NCBI GenBank assembly: GCA_002280855.1
Contig: NCEU01000001.1
Span: 124,001-188,000 of the forward strand
DNA length: 64,000 bases
Direction of reading: 5' to 3'
Origin: Sphingomonadales bacterium 32-65-25
GTDB lineage: Bacteria > Pseudomonadota > Alphaproteobacteria > Sphingomonadales > Sphingomonadaceae
Shown here: one piece after another, positions 18,703-26,501 of the stretch
How positions within the stretch are numbered: position 1 is the first letter of the stretch
Layout: every line of letters starts with the position of its first letter
Made by a program: the position numbers and the translations under genes
The notes under the pieces: model-generated
Databases searched by the model: none
Told to the model about the DNA's origin: nothing
What the model saw: only the letters and a program-made list of their open reading frames with translations

Positions 18703-19524
18703 ATGTTCAATGGTCGAATTTACAAGAATTCCGGGGGTGCGGGCGCGGCAGCGCTTGACTTTGCCGCCTTCCCGTCACTGTGTTCTATTGTGGCAACACG
18801 GCAAGACTCTGATGGCCCGCGCAACCCGCGTGTGACGCTGTTGACCGATGCGGAGCGCGACTGCCTGCGCCTCGTTTTCCAACACATGACCAGCAAGGAC
18901 ATCGCGCGCCAGCTCGGTGTGTCGCCGCATACCGTTGATATGCGGCTGCGCCAGGCCATACGCAAGCTTGAGGTCACCAACCGGATCGAGGCGGCCCGCG
19001 CCCTCGTCCACACCGAGATTCTCCTTGGTATCGCCCAGCCCGTTGCTGATAACGCGACCGGCGATGCGTATCAGGAATTGATATACCAAGCTTCGGAGAT
19101 TGCTGACGACGCGAAATCAGCGACGATTGGGGCACCGGCTTCTCAGGAACCGGGTGCAGCCTCCAATCGTTCCAGCGACCCCAATCAGCTTGAACATGGA
19201 TCCCTCGCAAGGACGCTGCACCCAGATCTTGGCAATCTGGATGTTGGTCCATCAGGTGGCTCCCTCGCCCAACCAGTTGCACCATCAGGCAATATCGCTT
19301 CGGCGACGCTTGCAACGGATTGGCCGGGCATTGCAGCCCCCGACCCTGGCATTGGTGCCCGGCCATTCCACACCACACCGTTTCATCAAACGCGTCCGTG
19401 GGGTCAGAAGAATGATCTCGGAATCGGCCAAAGGCTTGGCTGGATCATGGGGATCGCCATGGCCTCTGCGCTCAGCTTCGGCGGCATTCTCGCTGCCCTG
19501 GCTGCACTGAAGACACTCGTTTAG
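18703..19524 (+). CDS. LuxR-type HTH regulator with C-terminal membrane anchor
   Basis: 273 aa. Residues 46-104 form a LuxR/GerE helix-turn-helix (LTDAERDCLRLVFQ, KDIARQLGVSPHTVDMRLRQA, then RIEAARALV). There is no receiver or autoinducer domain. A Pro/Ser/Gly-rich linker of about 130 residues follows, and the last 29 residues are hydrophobic (LGWIMGIAMASALSFGGILA), predicting a single membrane helix with the DNA-binding domain in the cytoplasm. ATG 18703 is chosen; a TTG at 18574 would extend it with unconvincing sequence. It heads a run of three genes of sphingomonad type. Probably a membrane-tethered regulator; its signal is unknown. Confidence 0.82.
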   Translation: MFNGRIYKNSGGAGAAALDFAAFPSLCSIVATRQDSDGPRNPRVTLLTDAERDCLRLVFQHMTSKDIARQLGVSPHTVDMRLRQAIRKLEVTNRIEAARALVHTEILLGIAQPVADNATGDAYQELIYQASEIADDAKSATIGAPASQEPGAASNRSSDPNQLEHGSLARTLHPDLGNLDVGPSGGSLAQPVAPSGNIASATLATDWPGIAAPDPGIGARPFHTTPFHQTRPWGQKNDLGIGQRLGWIMGIAMASALSFGGILAALAALKTLV

Positions 19525-19526
19525 AA

Positions 19527-19604
19527 CTTCCGGAACCAGTTGCGTGGCGTCCGGAAGGACGTCTAACCAACTGGCTGCGCGTATCAGCCGCCAGTTCTTT
19601 TCTC
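19527..19604 (+). promoter_or_regulatory. Mutually exclusive hairpins (attenuator-like) between HTH gene and 118-aa gene
   Basis: CTTCCGGA (19527-19534) pairs with TCCGGAAG (19550-19557). Segment 2, AACTGGC (19569-19575), can pair with segment 3, GCCAGTT (19590-19596), which is followed by CTTTTCTC like an intrinsic terminator. It can instead pair with segment 1, CCAGTTG (19536-19542), in the loop of the first hairpin. This gives a terminator/antiterminator choice just before the ribosome site AAGGA of the next gene. Base pairing is seen directly; the regulatory role is inference. Confidence 0.5.
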
Positions 19605-19619
19605 AAAAAGGATTGTGCT

Positions 19620-19976
19620 ATGCTGAAAGAACGTCGTCTCGCCGCGAACAAAGTTGCCGAGCAGCTGTTCGCCGCTGAAGCCGCCATCAATGCCGCCGTG
19701 TCGGCTGTGGCCCAACTCACCGCCGTGATGCCGATGGCCGCCCAGGAAGCCAATCTGGCTGCCTGCATCGGTCAGGACGCCCTGATGGGCGCCATGGAAA
19801 CCTGCCAGCAGCTGGTTCAGGCCCGTTCGCGCATCATCGCCACCCATGCCGCCCTGCGCGCCGCGCAGACCCAGATCGGCCTCGATGCCGTGAACTTCAT
19901 GGGCAACTGCCCGCCCGAAGAAGCCCGCCTCGACGAGACGGTTGCTCCGCGCCGCCACCTCACGATCGCTGCCTGA
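19620..19976 (+). CDS. Small alpha-helical protein, 118 aa, unknown function
   Basis: ATG 19620 with ribosome site AAGGA. Alanine-rich and predicted almost all helical: AANKVAEQLFAAEAAINAAVSAVAQLTAVM, then repeated heptad-like stretches to residue 95, and a short tail ending RRHLTIAA. There is no signal peptide or membrane helix. The HTH gene lies before it and a multi-pass membrane protein after it. I do not know the function; the trio order suggests it links or modulates the two. Confidence 0.7.
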   Translation: MLKERRLAANKVAEQLFAAEAAINAAVSAVAQLTAVMPMAAQEANLAACIGQDALMGAMETCQQLVQARSRIIATHAALRAAQTQIGLDAVNFMGNCPPEEARLDETVAPRRHLTIAA

Positions 19977-20069
19977 GAACGGCATGATCTGGGCGCAAGC
20001 CTTTTTCAGCTGAAACTTGGTTCATGGCGCTGATGCGCCGGAGACCGCTTCTCGTCTGGAGTATGGACG

Positions 20070-20483
20070 ATGTTTCTTGAAATTATTGCTGTCGTCACCG
20101 TTGTCGCCGCGGCCCTGTTGGCCTTCGGTTTCGGCGGTCGTGACGAACAATTGGCCGCGATCGGCTTTCTGGCCGCCACGCTCGCCACCCGCATGATCAC
20201 CGCCGAATATCAGCATGTCGAATATGGCGTGCTGGCCGTGGACTTTGGTCTGCTGCTTGGCCTGCTGGCCCTGGCCCTCACCAGTGATCGCTTCTGGCCG
20301 ATGTATGCCACGGCGTTCCAGCTGGTTGGCCTGCTGGTCCACATTGGCAGCCTCACCTCTGCTGGTGGCGGCATGGCCTGGGCTTATGCCGTTGGCCTGA
20401 TCTTCTGGTCCTACGCGGTGATCGCGGCGCTGCTCGCCGGTACGTGGCTGGAAGGCCGCAACCGACGGTTGGCAGGGCTGTAA
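20070..20483 (+). CDS. Multi-pass membrane protein, 137 aa, unknown function
   Basis: ATG 20070 with GGAG eight bases upstream. Four to five hydrophobic helices: LEIIAVVTVVAAALLAFGF, a short one at LAAIGFLAATLATR, GVLAVDFGLLLGLLALALT, and WAYAVGLIFWSYAVIAALLA, ending in a basic tail (EGRNRRLAGL). No catalytic motif or named family recognised. Third gene after the membrane-tethered HTH regulator and the helical protein. Confidence 0.7.
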   Translation: MFLEIIAVVTVVAAALLAFGFGGRDEQLAAIGFLAATLATRMITAEYQHVEYGVLAVDFGLLLGLLALALTSDRFWPMYATAFQLVGLLVHIGSLTSAGGGMAWAYAVGLIFWSYAVIAALLAGTWLEGRNRRLAGL

Positions 20484-20540
20484 CAGCTCACTGATTGTTC
20501 TTCGCTCTATCAACCTCTGGTAGAGCTTCGCATGGCACGG

Positions 20541-20565
20541 CCACCCCCGGCTTGATCGGGGGTGG
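20541..20565 (+). repeat. Palindromic intergenic repeat, copy 1 (upstream of uvrA)
   Basis: CCACCCCCG-gcttgat-CGGGGGTGG forms a nine-base-pair hairpin with loop containing CTTGAT. It matches the architecture of the two hairpins at 26176 and 28115 (stem of C-runs and G-runs, loop ACTTGAT), so these are probably members of one dispersed repeat family. Confidence 0.65.
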
Positions 20566-20689
20566 CTCTGCCGCGTTTCACGGTGAATACCCCCCGCGAC
20601 AGCGCCGCCCTTGCCCTCTCCGTCTGCGCCTCGTAACCCCGGACCAAGCCGGCTTGCACGGCCTGAACAAATGTGGAACATACGGGCTC

Positions 20690-23602
20690 ATGCTGAACCA
20701 TATCCAGGTGCGCGGCGCGCGGGAGCATAATCTCAAGGGCGTCGATGTCGATCTGCCCAAGAACGCGCTCACCGTGATCACCGGCCTGTCCGGCTCCGGC
20801 AAGTCCAGCCTCGCTTTTGATACCATCTATGCCGAAGGCCAGCGACGCTATGTGGAGTCGCTCTCCGCCTACGCCCGCCAGTTCCTGGAGATGATGTCCA
20901 AGCCAGACGTTGACCATATCGAGGGCCTGTCCCCGGCGATCAGCATCGAGCAGAAGACGACGAGCAAGAACCCGCGCTCCACCGTCGCCACCGTCACCGA
21001 AATCTATGATTACATGCGCCTGCTGTGGGCGCGGGTCGGCATCCCCTATTCGCCCACCACCGGCCTGCCGATCACGGCGCAGACTGTCAGCCAGATGGTT
21101 GATCGCGTCATGGCGCTGCCGGAAAACACCCGCCTGTATTTGCTCGCCCCCATCGTGCGCGGCCGCAAGGGCGAGTATCGCAAGGAACTGGCGCAGCTGC
21201 AGAAAGACGGCTTCACCCGCGTGAAGATCGACGGCGAGTTCTACGCCATCGAGGAAGCCCCGGCGCTCGACAAGAAATACAAGCACGACATCGACGTGGT
21301 GGTTGACCGGTTGGCGGTGAAGGAAGGCCTCCAATCCCGCCTCGCCGAAAGCTTCGAAACCGCATTGAAACTGGCCGAAGGCCTCGCCTTCGTTGAACTG
21401 GCAGACGCGCCGGCCGATGCACCGGAACAGGAACGCCGCATCCTTTTCTCCGAAAAATTCGCCTGCCCGGTTTCTGGCTTCACCATTTCCGAGATTGAAC
21501 CGCGGCTGTTCTCCTTCAACGCCCCGCAAGGCGCCTGCCCGGCCTGCGATGGTCTTGGCGAAAAACAGCATTTCGATCCCGATCTCATCGTCCCCAACCA
21601 CGCGCTCACGCTGGAAAAGGGCGCCGTCGCGCCGTGGGCCAAATCCAACCCGCCCTCGCCTTATTATCTGCAGGTGCTGGCCAGCATCGGCCGCGCCTAT
21701 GGCTTCACCCTGAAAAGCAAATGGTCCGATCTGTCGGATGAAGCTGCCCGCGCCGTGCTCTATGGCACCGGCAGCCGCGCCATCCCGCTGCGGTTCGAAG
21801 ACGGCCGCAAGGCCTATGAAGTCGTCAAAACCTTCGAAGGCGTCGTCCGCAACCTTGAAAAGCGCCTGAACACCGAAAGCACCATGATCCGCGAGGAACT
21901 GGAGCGCTACCAGTCCCCCTCCCCTTGCGAAGTCTGCCACGGCGATCGCCTCCGCCCCGAAGCGCTCAGCGTGAAGATCGCCGGCGAAACCATCTCCACC
22001 GCCGTCCGCCGCCCCGTCGGCCAGGCGCTTCGCTGGGCGCGCGGCGTCGCCGATCATCTCACGCCCAAACAACGCGCCATCGGCGATCGCATCCTGAAAG
22101 AAATCACCGAGCGCCTCGGCTTCCTCGACAATGTCGGCCTCGATTATCTCAACCTCGATCGCAAATCCGGCACGCTGTCGGGCGGCGAATCCCAGCGCAT
22201 CCGCCTCGCCTCCCAGATCGGCTCCGGCCTGTCCGGCGTGCTCTATGTGCTCGATGAACCGTCCATCGGGCTCCATCAACGCGACAATGATCGCCTGCTC
22301 ACCACGCTGAAACGCCTGCGCGATCTGGGCAACACCGTGCTGGTGGTGGAACATGATGAAGACGCGATCCGCCTCGCCGATTATGTGGTCGATATGGGCC
22401 CTGGCGCTGGCGTCCACGGCGGCGAAGTCGTTGCGGCCGGCAGCTTGCAGGATATCCTGGACAGCCCCACCAGCATCACCGGCGCCTATCTGTCAGGCCG
22501 CCGCTCCATTCCCGTCCCGGCCAAGCGCCGCAAGGGATCGGGCAAGAAACTCACCGTGAAAAACGCCCGCGGCAACAATCTGCAAGGCGTCACCGCCAGC
22601 ATCCCGCTCGGCACCTTCACCTGCATCACCGGCGTTTCGGGCAGCGGCAAATCCACCTTCACCATCGATACGCTCTACAACGCCGCCGCCCGCGAACTGA
22701 ACGGCGCCCGGCTGCTCGCCGCGCCGCACGATGGCCTCGATGGGTTGAACCACCTCGACAAGGTGATCGACATCGATCAATCCCCCATCGGCCGCACCCC
22801 GCGCTCCAACCCCGCGACCTATACGGGCTGCTTCACCAACATCCGCGACTGGTTCGCCGGCCTGCCGGAATCGCTGGCCCGCGGCTACAAGCCCGGCCGC
22901 TTCAGCTTCAACGTCAAGGGCGGCCGCTGCGAAGCCTGCTCGGGTGACGGCCTGATCAAGATCGAAATGCACTTCCTGCCCGATGTCTATGTCACCTGCG
23001 ACGTCTGCCACGGCCACCGTTACAACCGCGAAACGCTGGAAGTGAAGTTCAAGGGCAAATCCATCGCCGACGTGCTGGACATGACAATCGAAGACGGCGT
23101 CGAATTCTTCAAGGCCGTGCCCCCCATCCGCGAAAAACTCGCCATGCTGCTCGAAGTCGGCCTCGGCTATGTCAAGATCGGCCAGCAAGCCACCACCCTC
23201 TCCGGCGGCGAAGCCCAGCGCGTCAAACTCGCCAAGGAACTCTCCCGCCGCGCCACCGGCAACACGCTCTACATCCTCGATGAACCCACCACCGGCCTGC
23301 ATTTCGAAGACGTCCGCAAACTCCTCGAGGTCCTCCACGCCCTCGTGGAACAAGGCAACAGCGTCGTCGTCATCGAACACAACCTCGATGTCATCAAAAC
23401 CGCCGACCACATCATCGATCTCGGCCCCGACGGCGGCGACAAGGGCGGCCAGATCGTGGCGACCGGAACGCCCGAAACAGTGGCCATCTGCGAGGCCAGC
23501 TGGACCGGAAAATATCTCGCCCCGCTGCTCGCCGCCGCCCCGCGCGCCGTGGAGGAAGAAGCCGCCGCGCCCGTGAAACGCGCGCGCAAGGCGAAGGCCT
23601 GA
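20690..23602 (+). CDS. uvrA: Excinuclease ABC subunit A
   Basis: DNA damage-recognition ATPase of nucleotide excision repair, 970 aa, full length from ATG 20690 ([17 protein letters not shown]). Two ABC modules: Walker [10 protein letters not shown] at 32-40 and GVSGSGKST near 648; signatures [10 protein letters not shown] and [10 protein letters not shown]; zinc cysteines [23 protein letters not shown] and CDVCHGH. A lysine/arginine-rich tail ends it. The open frame extends to 20495 but covers a repeat and no family sequence. It stands as a single gene. Confidence 0.97.
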   Translation: MLNHIQVRGAREHNLKGVDVDLPKNALTVITGLSGSGKSSLAFDTIYAEGQRRYVESLSAYARQFLEMMSKPDVDHIEGLSPAISIEQKTTSKNPRSTVATVTEIYDYMRLLWARVGIPYSPTTGLPITAQTVSQMVDRVMALPENTRLYLLAPIVRGRKGEYRKELAQLQKDGFTRVKIDGEFYAIEEAPALDKKYKHDIDVVVDRLAVKEGLQSRLAESFETALKLAEGLAFVELADAPADAPEQERRILFSEKFACPVSGFTISEIEPRLFSFNAPQGACPACDGLGEKQHFDPDLIVPNHALTLEKGAVAPWAKSNPPSPYYLQVLASIGRAYGFTLKSKWSDLSDEAARAVLYGTGSRAIPLRFEDGRKAYEVVKTFEGVVRNLEKRLNTESTMIREELERYQSPSPCEVCHGDRLRPEALSVKIAGETISTAVRRPVGQALRWARGVADHLTPKQRAIGDRILKEITERLGFLDNVGLDYLNLDRKSGTLSGGESQRIRLASQIGSGLSGVLYVLDEPSIGLHQRDNDRLLTTLKRLRDLGNTVLVVEHDEDAIRLADYVVDMGPGAGVHGGEVVAAGSLQDILDSPTSITGAYLSGRRSIPVPAKRRKGSGKKLTVKNARGNNLQGVTASIPLGTFTCITGVSGSGKSTFTIDTLYNAAARELNGARLLAAPHDGLDGLNHLDKVIDIDQSPIGRTPRSNPATYTGCFTNIRDWFAGLPESLARGYKPGRFSFNVKGGRCEACSGDGLIKIEMHFLPDVYVTCDVCHGHRYNRETLEVKFKGKSIADVLDMTIEDGVEFFKAVPPIREKLAMLLEVGLGYVKIGQQATTLSGGEAQRVKLAKELSRRATGNTLYILDEPTTGLHFEDVRKLLEVLHALVEQGNSVVVIEHNLDVIKTADHIIDLGPDGGDKGGQIVATGTPETVAICEASWTGKYLAPLLAAAPRAVEEEAAAPVKRARKAKA

Positions 23603-23606
23603 AGCG

Positions 23607-24167
23607 TCAGCGTGCCCGCAGTCGCGGAATGACAAAGATGGCCAGCAGTACTAGCCACAGGGCGACCGCCAGGTGGAACAGATGCCAGGCCAACCCCGGA
23701 TGCGCCGCGCGCAACGGATCCGTCGCGAGCCGCCCGATCAGCAGCACGGTGAAACTGGCGGCAACCAGCCGCGCCTGTCCGTCGGCGGCACGATAGGCCA
23801 GCCATGATCCCACCAGGGTGAGCGCCAAAAAGGTCGGCACCATCGCGCCCGGGATGAACACGGTCAACATGCCCGCCGCTCCGCCCAGAACTGGCGCCAG
23901 CCGGGGGGTTCGGCCGGCCATCACGCCGACCATGCAGCCCAGCCCGAACACTGCGCCGGCCCGCGACAGGAACTGGTGAACCAGTTCGAAGTCGCCCGCC
24001 AGGCCAGCGCTGATCCGGATGGTGCCCACCAGGGCCGCCAGCATGAAGGGCACGATCCCCACTGCCCACCAGGCGTTGATCCGCGCGGTTCGGGCCATGG
24101 CAAATGCGCCGGCCGCCACCACCACCGCTTCGGTCACGGCGAAATGCTGAGGCAGCAGCGCACTCAT
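23607..24167 (-). CDS. Hypothetical membrane protein, 186 aa
   Basis: Predicted integral membrane protein with about six hydrophobic helices (for example FTVLLIGRLATDPL and FHLAVALWLVLLAIFVIP). Its ATG overlaps the stop of the sterol-desaturase-like gene as ATGA, so the two are translationally coupled. No family recognised. The motif-free sequence gives no enzymatic clue; a partner role for the desaturase-like protein is the best inference. Confidence 0.72.
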   Translation of the reverse strand: MSALLPQHFAVTEAVVVAAGAFAMARTARINAWWAVGIVPFMLAALVGTIRISAGLAGDFELVHQFLSRAGAVFGLGCMVGVMAGRTPRLAPVLGGAAGMLTVFIPGAMVPTFLALTLVGSWLAYRAADGQARLVAASFTVLLIGRLATDPLRAAHPGLAWHLFHLAVALWLVLLAIFVIPRLRAR

Positions 24168-25108
24168 TCGGCCGGCACCGCGCTGCTGCCCGCCCGGCGG
24201 CGGGCGTCTGGGGCAAAGCCCGCTGCGGCCCGGATGGATTGGGTCGTCTCGCGCGCCCCATCATGGCTCCAACCCGGCGGCGCAAACACATAGGCCAGCC
24301 GCTGCCACCAGCGCAGATCACGCTGGCTGGCGTCACGGGCAATGCCAACATATTCGTGCGTCAGCACGGTCACCGGGTTGAGCGTGTCCAGCTGCTTGAC
24401 CAGGCCATAGACGGGCGGATCATCGGCGCGCTCGGCCTCGAACGTGCCGAACAACCTGTCCCAGATGATCAGCGTGCCGGCATAATTCGCATCGAGATAG
24501 CGCGGGTTGGTGCCGTGGTGCACGCGGTGGTGCGATGGCGTGTTGAAGATCGCTTCATACCAACGTGGCATCCGGTCGATCGTTTCGGTGTGCAGGAAGA
24601 ATTGGTACGTCGCATTCAGCACCCCGCAAAACGTGACCATGATCGGATCGAAGCCAACCAGCACCAGCGGGATCTTGAGCATCATCGTGCCGGTGAAATG
24701 CTTGGTCCATGATTGGCGCAAGGCAATCGGCAGATTATAATTCTGGCTGGAATGGTGGACAACATGCATCGCCCACACCCAGCGCACCCGGTGGGCAATC
24801 CGGTGGTGCACATAAAAACGCAGATCATCCAGCACGAAACACAGCAGGAAGGTCGCCCAGGTTACCGGGATGGTGGCGATCTGGAATGGTTCCACCGCCG
24901 CCAGCGCGCCCAGGGTGATGAACGCGGTCGCCGCATTGGCCGGCTCACTCAGAAAGCCCATCGCGATGCTCACCCCGCTGTCCTTCAACGGGGTCTTGCC
25001 CTTGCGGTGGAACAACCGGATGGCGATCTGTTCAACCGCAATCATCGCCAGAAACGCCAGCGCGGAAAACTGGATGATGTTGGAACGCACGAACTCCATC
25101 GCGGTCAT
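24164..25108 (-). CDS. Sterol desaturase/fatty acid hydroxylase family protein
   Basis: 314 aa membrane di-iron protein. The histidine clusters of the family are visible: HHRIAH, MHVVHHSSQ, and SHHRVHH, separated by hydrophobic helices. It would use a di-iron centre and O2 to hydroxylate or desaturate a lipid; members in bacteria act on sterol-like lipids, hopanoids, carotenoids or ornithine lipids, and the substrate here cannot be told. A strong G-rich ribosome site (GGGGGGAGAG) precedes ATG 25108. Divergent from the LysR gene, which is a likely regulator. Confidence 0.9.
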   Translation of the reverse strand: MTAMEFVRSNIIQFSALAFLAMIAVEQIAIRLFHRKGKTPLKDSGVSIAMGFLSEPANAATAFITLGALAAVEPFQIATIPVTWATFLLCFVLDDLRFYVHHRIAHRVRWVWAMHVVHHSSQNYNLPIALRQSWTKHFTGTMMLKIPLVLVGFDPIMVTFCGVLNATYQFFLHTETIDRMPRWYEAIFNTPSHHRVHHGTNPRYLDANYAGTLIIWDRLFGTFEAERADDPPVYGLVKQLDTLNPVTVLTHEYVGIARDASQRDLRWWQRLAYVFAPPGWSHDGARETTQSIRAAAGFAPDARRRAGSSAVPAE

Positions 25109-25200
25109 CTAACTCTCCCCCCAAAGAACGCTCTCTGGTTAGGTGGTCCGGTTGTGGACAACAATTGAGTTATTCTGCCCCATTATGTAGGTAATGGAAC

Positions 25201-26082
25201 ATGTCGCTCGATCTCGTCCTGATCCGCCGGTTTGAAGCCGTCGCCCGCCTCGGCAGCTTTTCCGCCGCGGCTGACGAAGTTGGCGTCACCCATTCAGCGA
25301 TGACCAAGAGCATCCGGACGCTCGAAGACCTGTGGGGTGTCCGCCTGTTCGAACGCACAACCCGATCCGTGGTGCCAACCGCAGCCGGCCGGCGCCTGAT
25401 CGAACTGGCGCCCGAACTGCTGAGCCATGCCGAAGAAAGCAAGGCCCGCGTGCTGGCCGCCGGGCGCCGCCTGTCGATCGTGTGCGGCCCGGCCATCCTT
25501 GAAAGCTTCATCCCCGCCGCACTCTCCGCCTTCGCCCTCAACCACAAGGGCATCGGCGTGGACGTGGAATATCTGCCGCCCGATATGGCCGTCCAACGCC
25601 TGCAACAACGCCGCGCGCAATTGCTGCTCTATCATTCCGGTTCGCTCGCGGCCTTCGCCGGCCGGCGCGACCTCAAAATTCAACCGGTGATCGAAGAACC
25701 CTATCATCTCCTGTGCGGGCCCACCCACCCCGCGGCAACCAACCGCGATGCAGATGCCCTGCTTCAGCATGATTGGGCCATCGCCGGCTTCGATCCAGGC
25801 TTTGCCGCCAATCTGGCACCCGATCGCCGCGAAGCCCTGCAACGCTCCGGCTTTCCGCGCTTTCGCCTGTCGAGCCAGAAAGCCTGTGTGGACCTGGCGC
25901 GGCACGGCCTGATCGTGACAATGGCACCGCGCTCCGGCGCGCTGAAGGCCTGTACGGAAGGCGGCCTGATCTCCTATGAAGTGCCCGGCATCGCCCCCTT
26001 CACCCTCGCCGCCATGACACTGGCCGATGTGCCCGATCAGGCAGCCGCCGATTTCATCGAAATCGTGTTAGGCCACAGATGA
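25201..26082 (+). CDS. LysR family transcriptional regulator
   Basis: 293 aa. N-terminal winged helix-turn-helix: RLGSFSAAADEVGVTHSAMTKSIRTLED, then GVRLFERTTRSVVPTAAGRR. The remaining 200 residues are the effector-binding fold. The arrangement, divergent from the sterol-desaturase-like gene with 92 bp between, is the classic LysR layout, so it probably controls that gene and itself. The inducer is unknown. Confidence 0.92.
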   Translation: MSLDLVLIRRFEAVARLGSFSAAADEVGVTHSAMTKSIRTLEDLWGVRLFERTTRSVVPTAAGRRLIELAPELLSHAEESKARVLAAGRRLSIVCGPAILESFIPAALSAFALNHKGIGVDVEYLPPDMAVQRLQQRRAQLLLYHSGSLAAFAGRRDLKIQPVIEEPYHLLCGPTHPAATNRDADALLQHDWAIAGFDPGFAANLAPDRREALQRSGFPRFRLSSQKACVDLARHGLIVTMAPRSGALKACTEGGLISYEVPGIAPFTLAAMTLADVPDQAAADFIEIVLGHR

Positions 26083-26114
26083 CGCGCAAGGCGAAGGGCT
26101 GAGGAAGGCAGAGA

Positions 26115-26154
26115 GGCCTCCGGCGGGCAGGGACGCAGTCCCAGCACCCGTTTG
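26115..26154 (+). repeat. Outer inverted repeat of the methyltransferase locus, left arm (40 bp)
   Basis: Matches the reverse complement of 28190-28229 at 39 of 40 positions. It contains a near-palindrome GCAGGGAC-gca-GTCCC. It begins 32 bases after the LysR stop. Likely a copy of a dispersed intergenic repeat, here in inverted pair. Confidence 0.9.
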
Positions 26155-26175
26155 TTTTCGGGCAGTCCCTTTCCC

Positions 26176-26206
26176 CGTCACCCCGCACTTGATGCGGGGT
26201 CCCGCT
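26176..26206 (+). repeat. Inner inverted repeat of the methyltransferase locus, left arm (31 bp hairpin)
   Basis: Hairpin ACCCCGC-acttgat-GCGGGGT with flanks CGTC and CCCGCT. It matches the reverse complement of 28115-28145 at 29 of 31 positions; the two differences compensate each other, so both copies keep a perfect stem. Confidence 0.9.
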
Positions 26207-26270
26207 GTTCAATTACATTCGATTCCGGTTGTAATTTGACCTACCCTTGCAGCGCCCATATCGTCGGCGC

Positions 26271-26501
26271 ATGTCCAAGCAATATATTAACGAATATCGT
26301 GCCGATCTTGATCGGTTGCGCGCCTATACCGGCAGCCGACGCGAAAGCGTGCTGCGCGAAGCCTTCAAGGATCTGCTGAAACGCTGGGGCAAATCGCAGG
26401 ATCTTCTGCTGGTTGCCGAGCATGACATGATCACCCCGATGAAAACGCGCATCAATGTTGATGGCGCGCTGCTGCAAACCCCGCCGGTTTGCCGCCCATG
26501 A
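26271..26501 (+). pseudogene. Truncated N-terminus of an ISP-like restriction-modification protein, 76 aa
   Basis: ATG 26271 (MSKQYINEYRADLDRLRAYT). The run RRESVLREAFKDLLKRWGKS, then LLVAEHDM and RINVDGALLQ, is what I remember as the start of large single-chain restriction-modification (type ISP-like) proteins, where the text continues into the nuclease domain. Here it breaks off after VDGALLQ and ends TPPVCRP, with its stop overlapping the methyltransferase start as ATGA. Best read as the stump of a deleted larger gene. It may still be translated and couple translation of the next gene. Alternative: a bona fide small partner protein. Confidence 0.6.

Noticed and set aside
20495..20689. Upstream extension of uvrA
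   Set aside because: The region holds a palindromic repeat and reads as non-conserved sequence; UvrA proteins begin at [10 protein letters not shown].
26083..26105. Similarity between the bases after the LysR stop and the end of uvrA (GCGCAAGGCGAAG)
   Set aside because: About 20 bases of a lysine/arginine codon pattern; too short to separate from chance.
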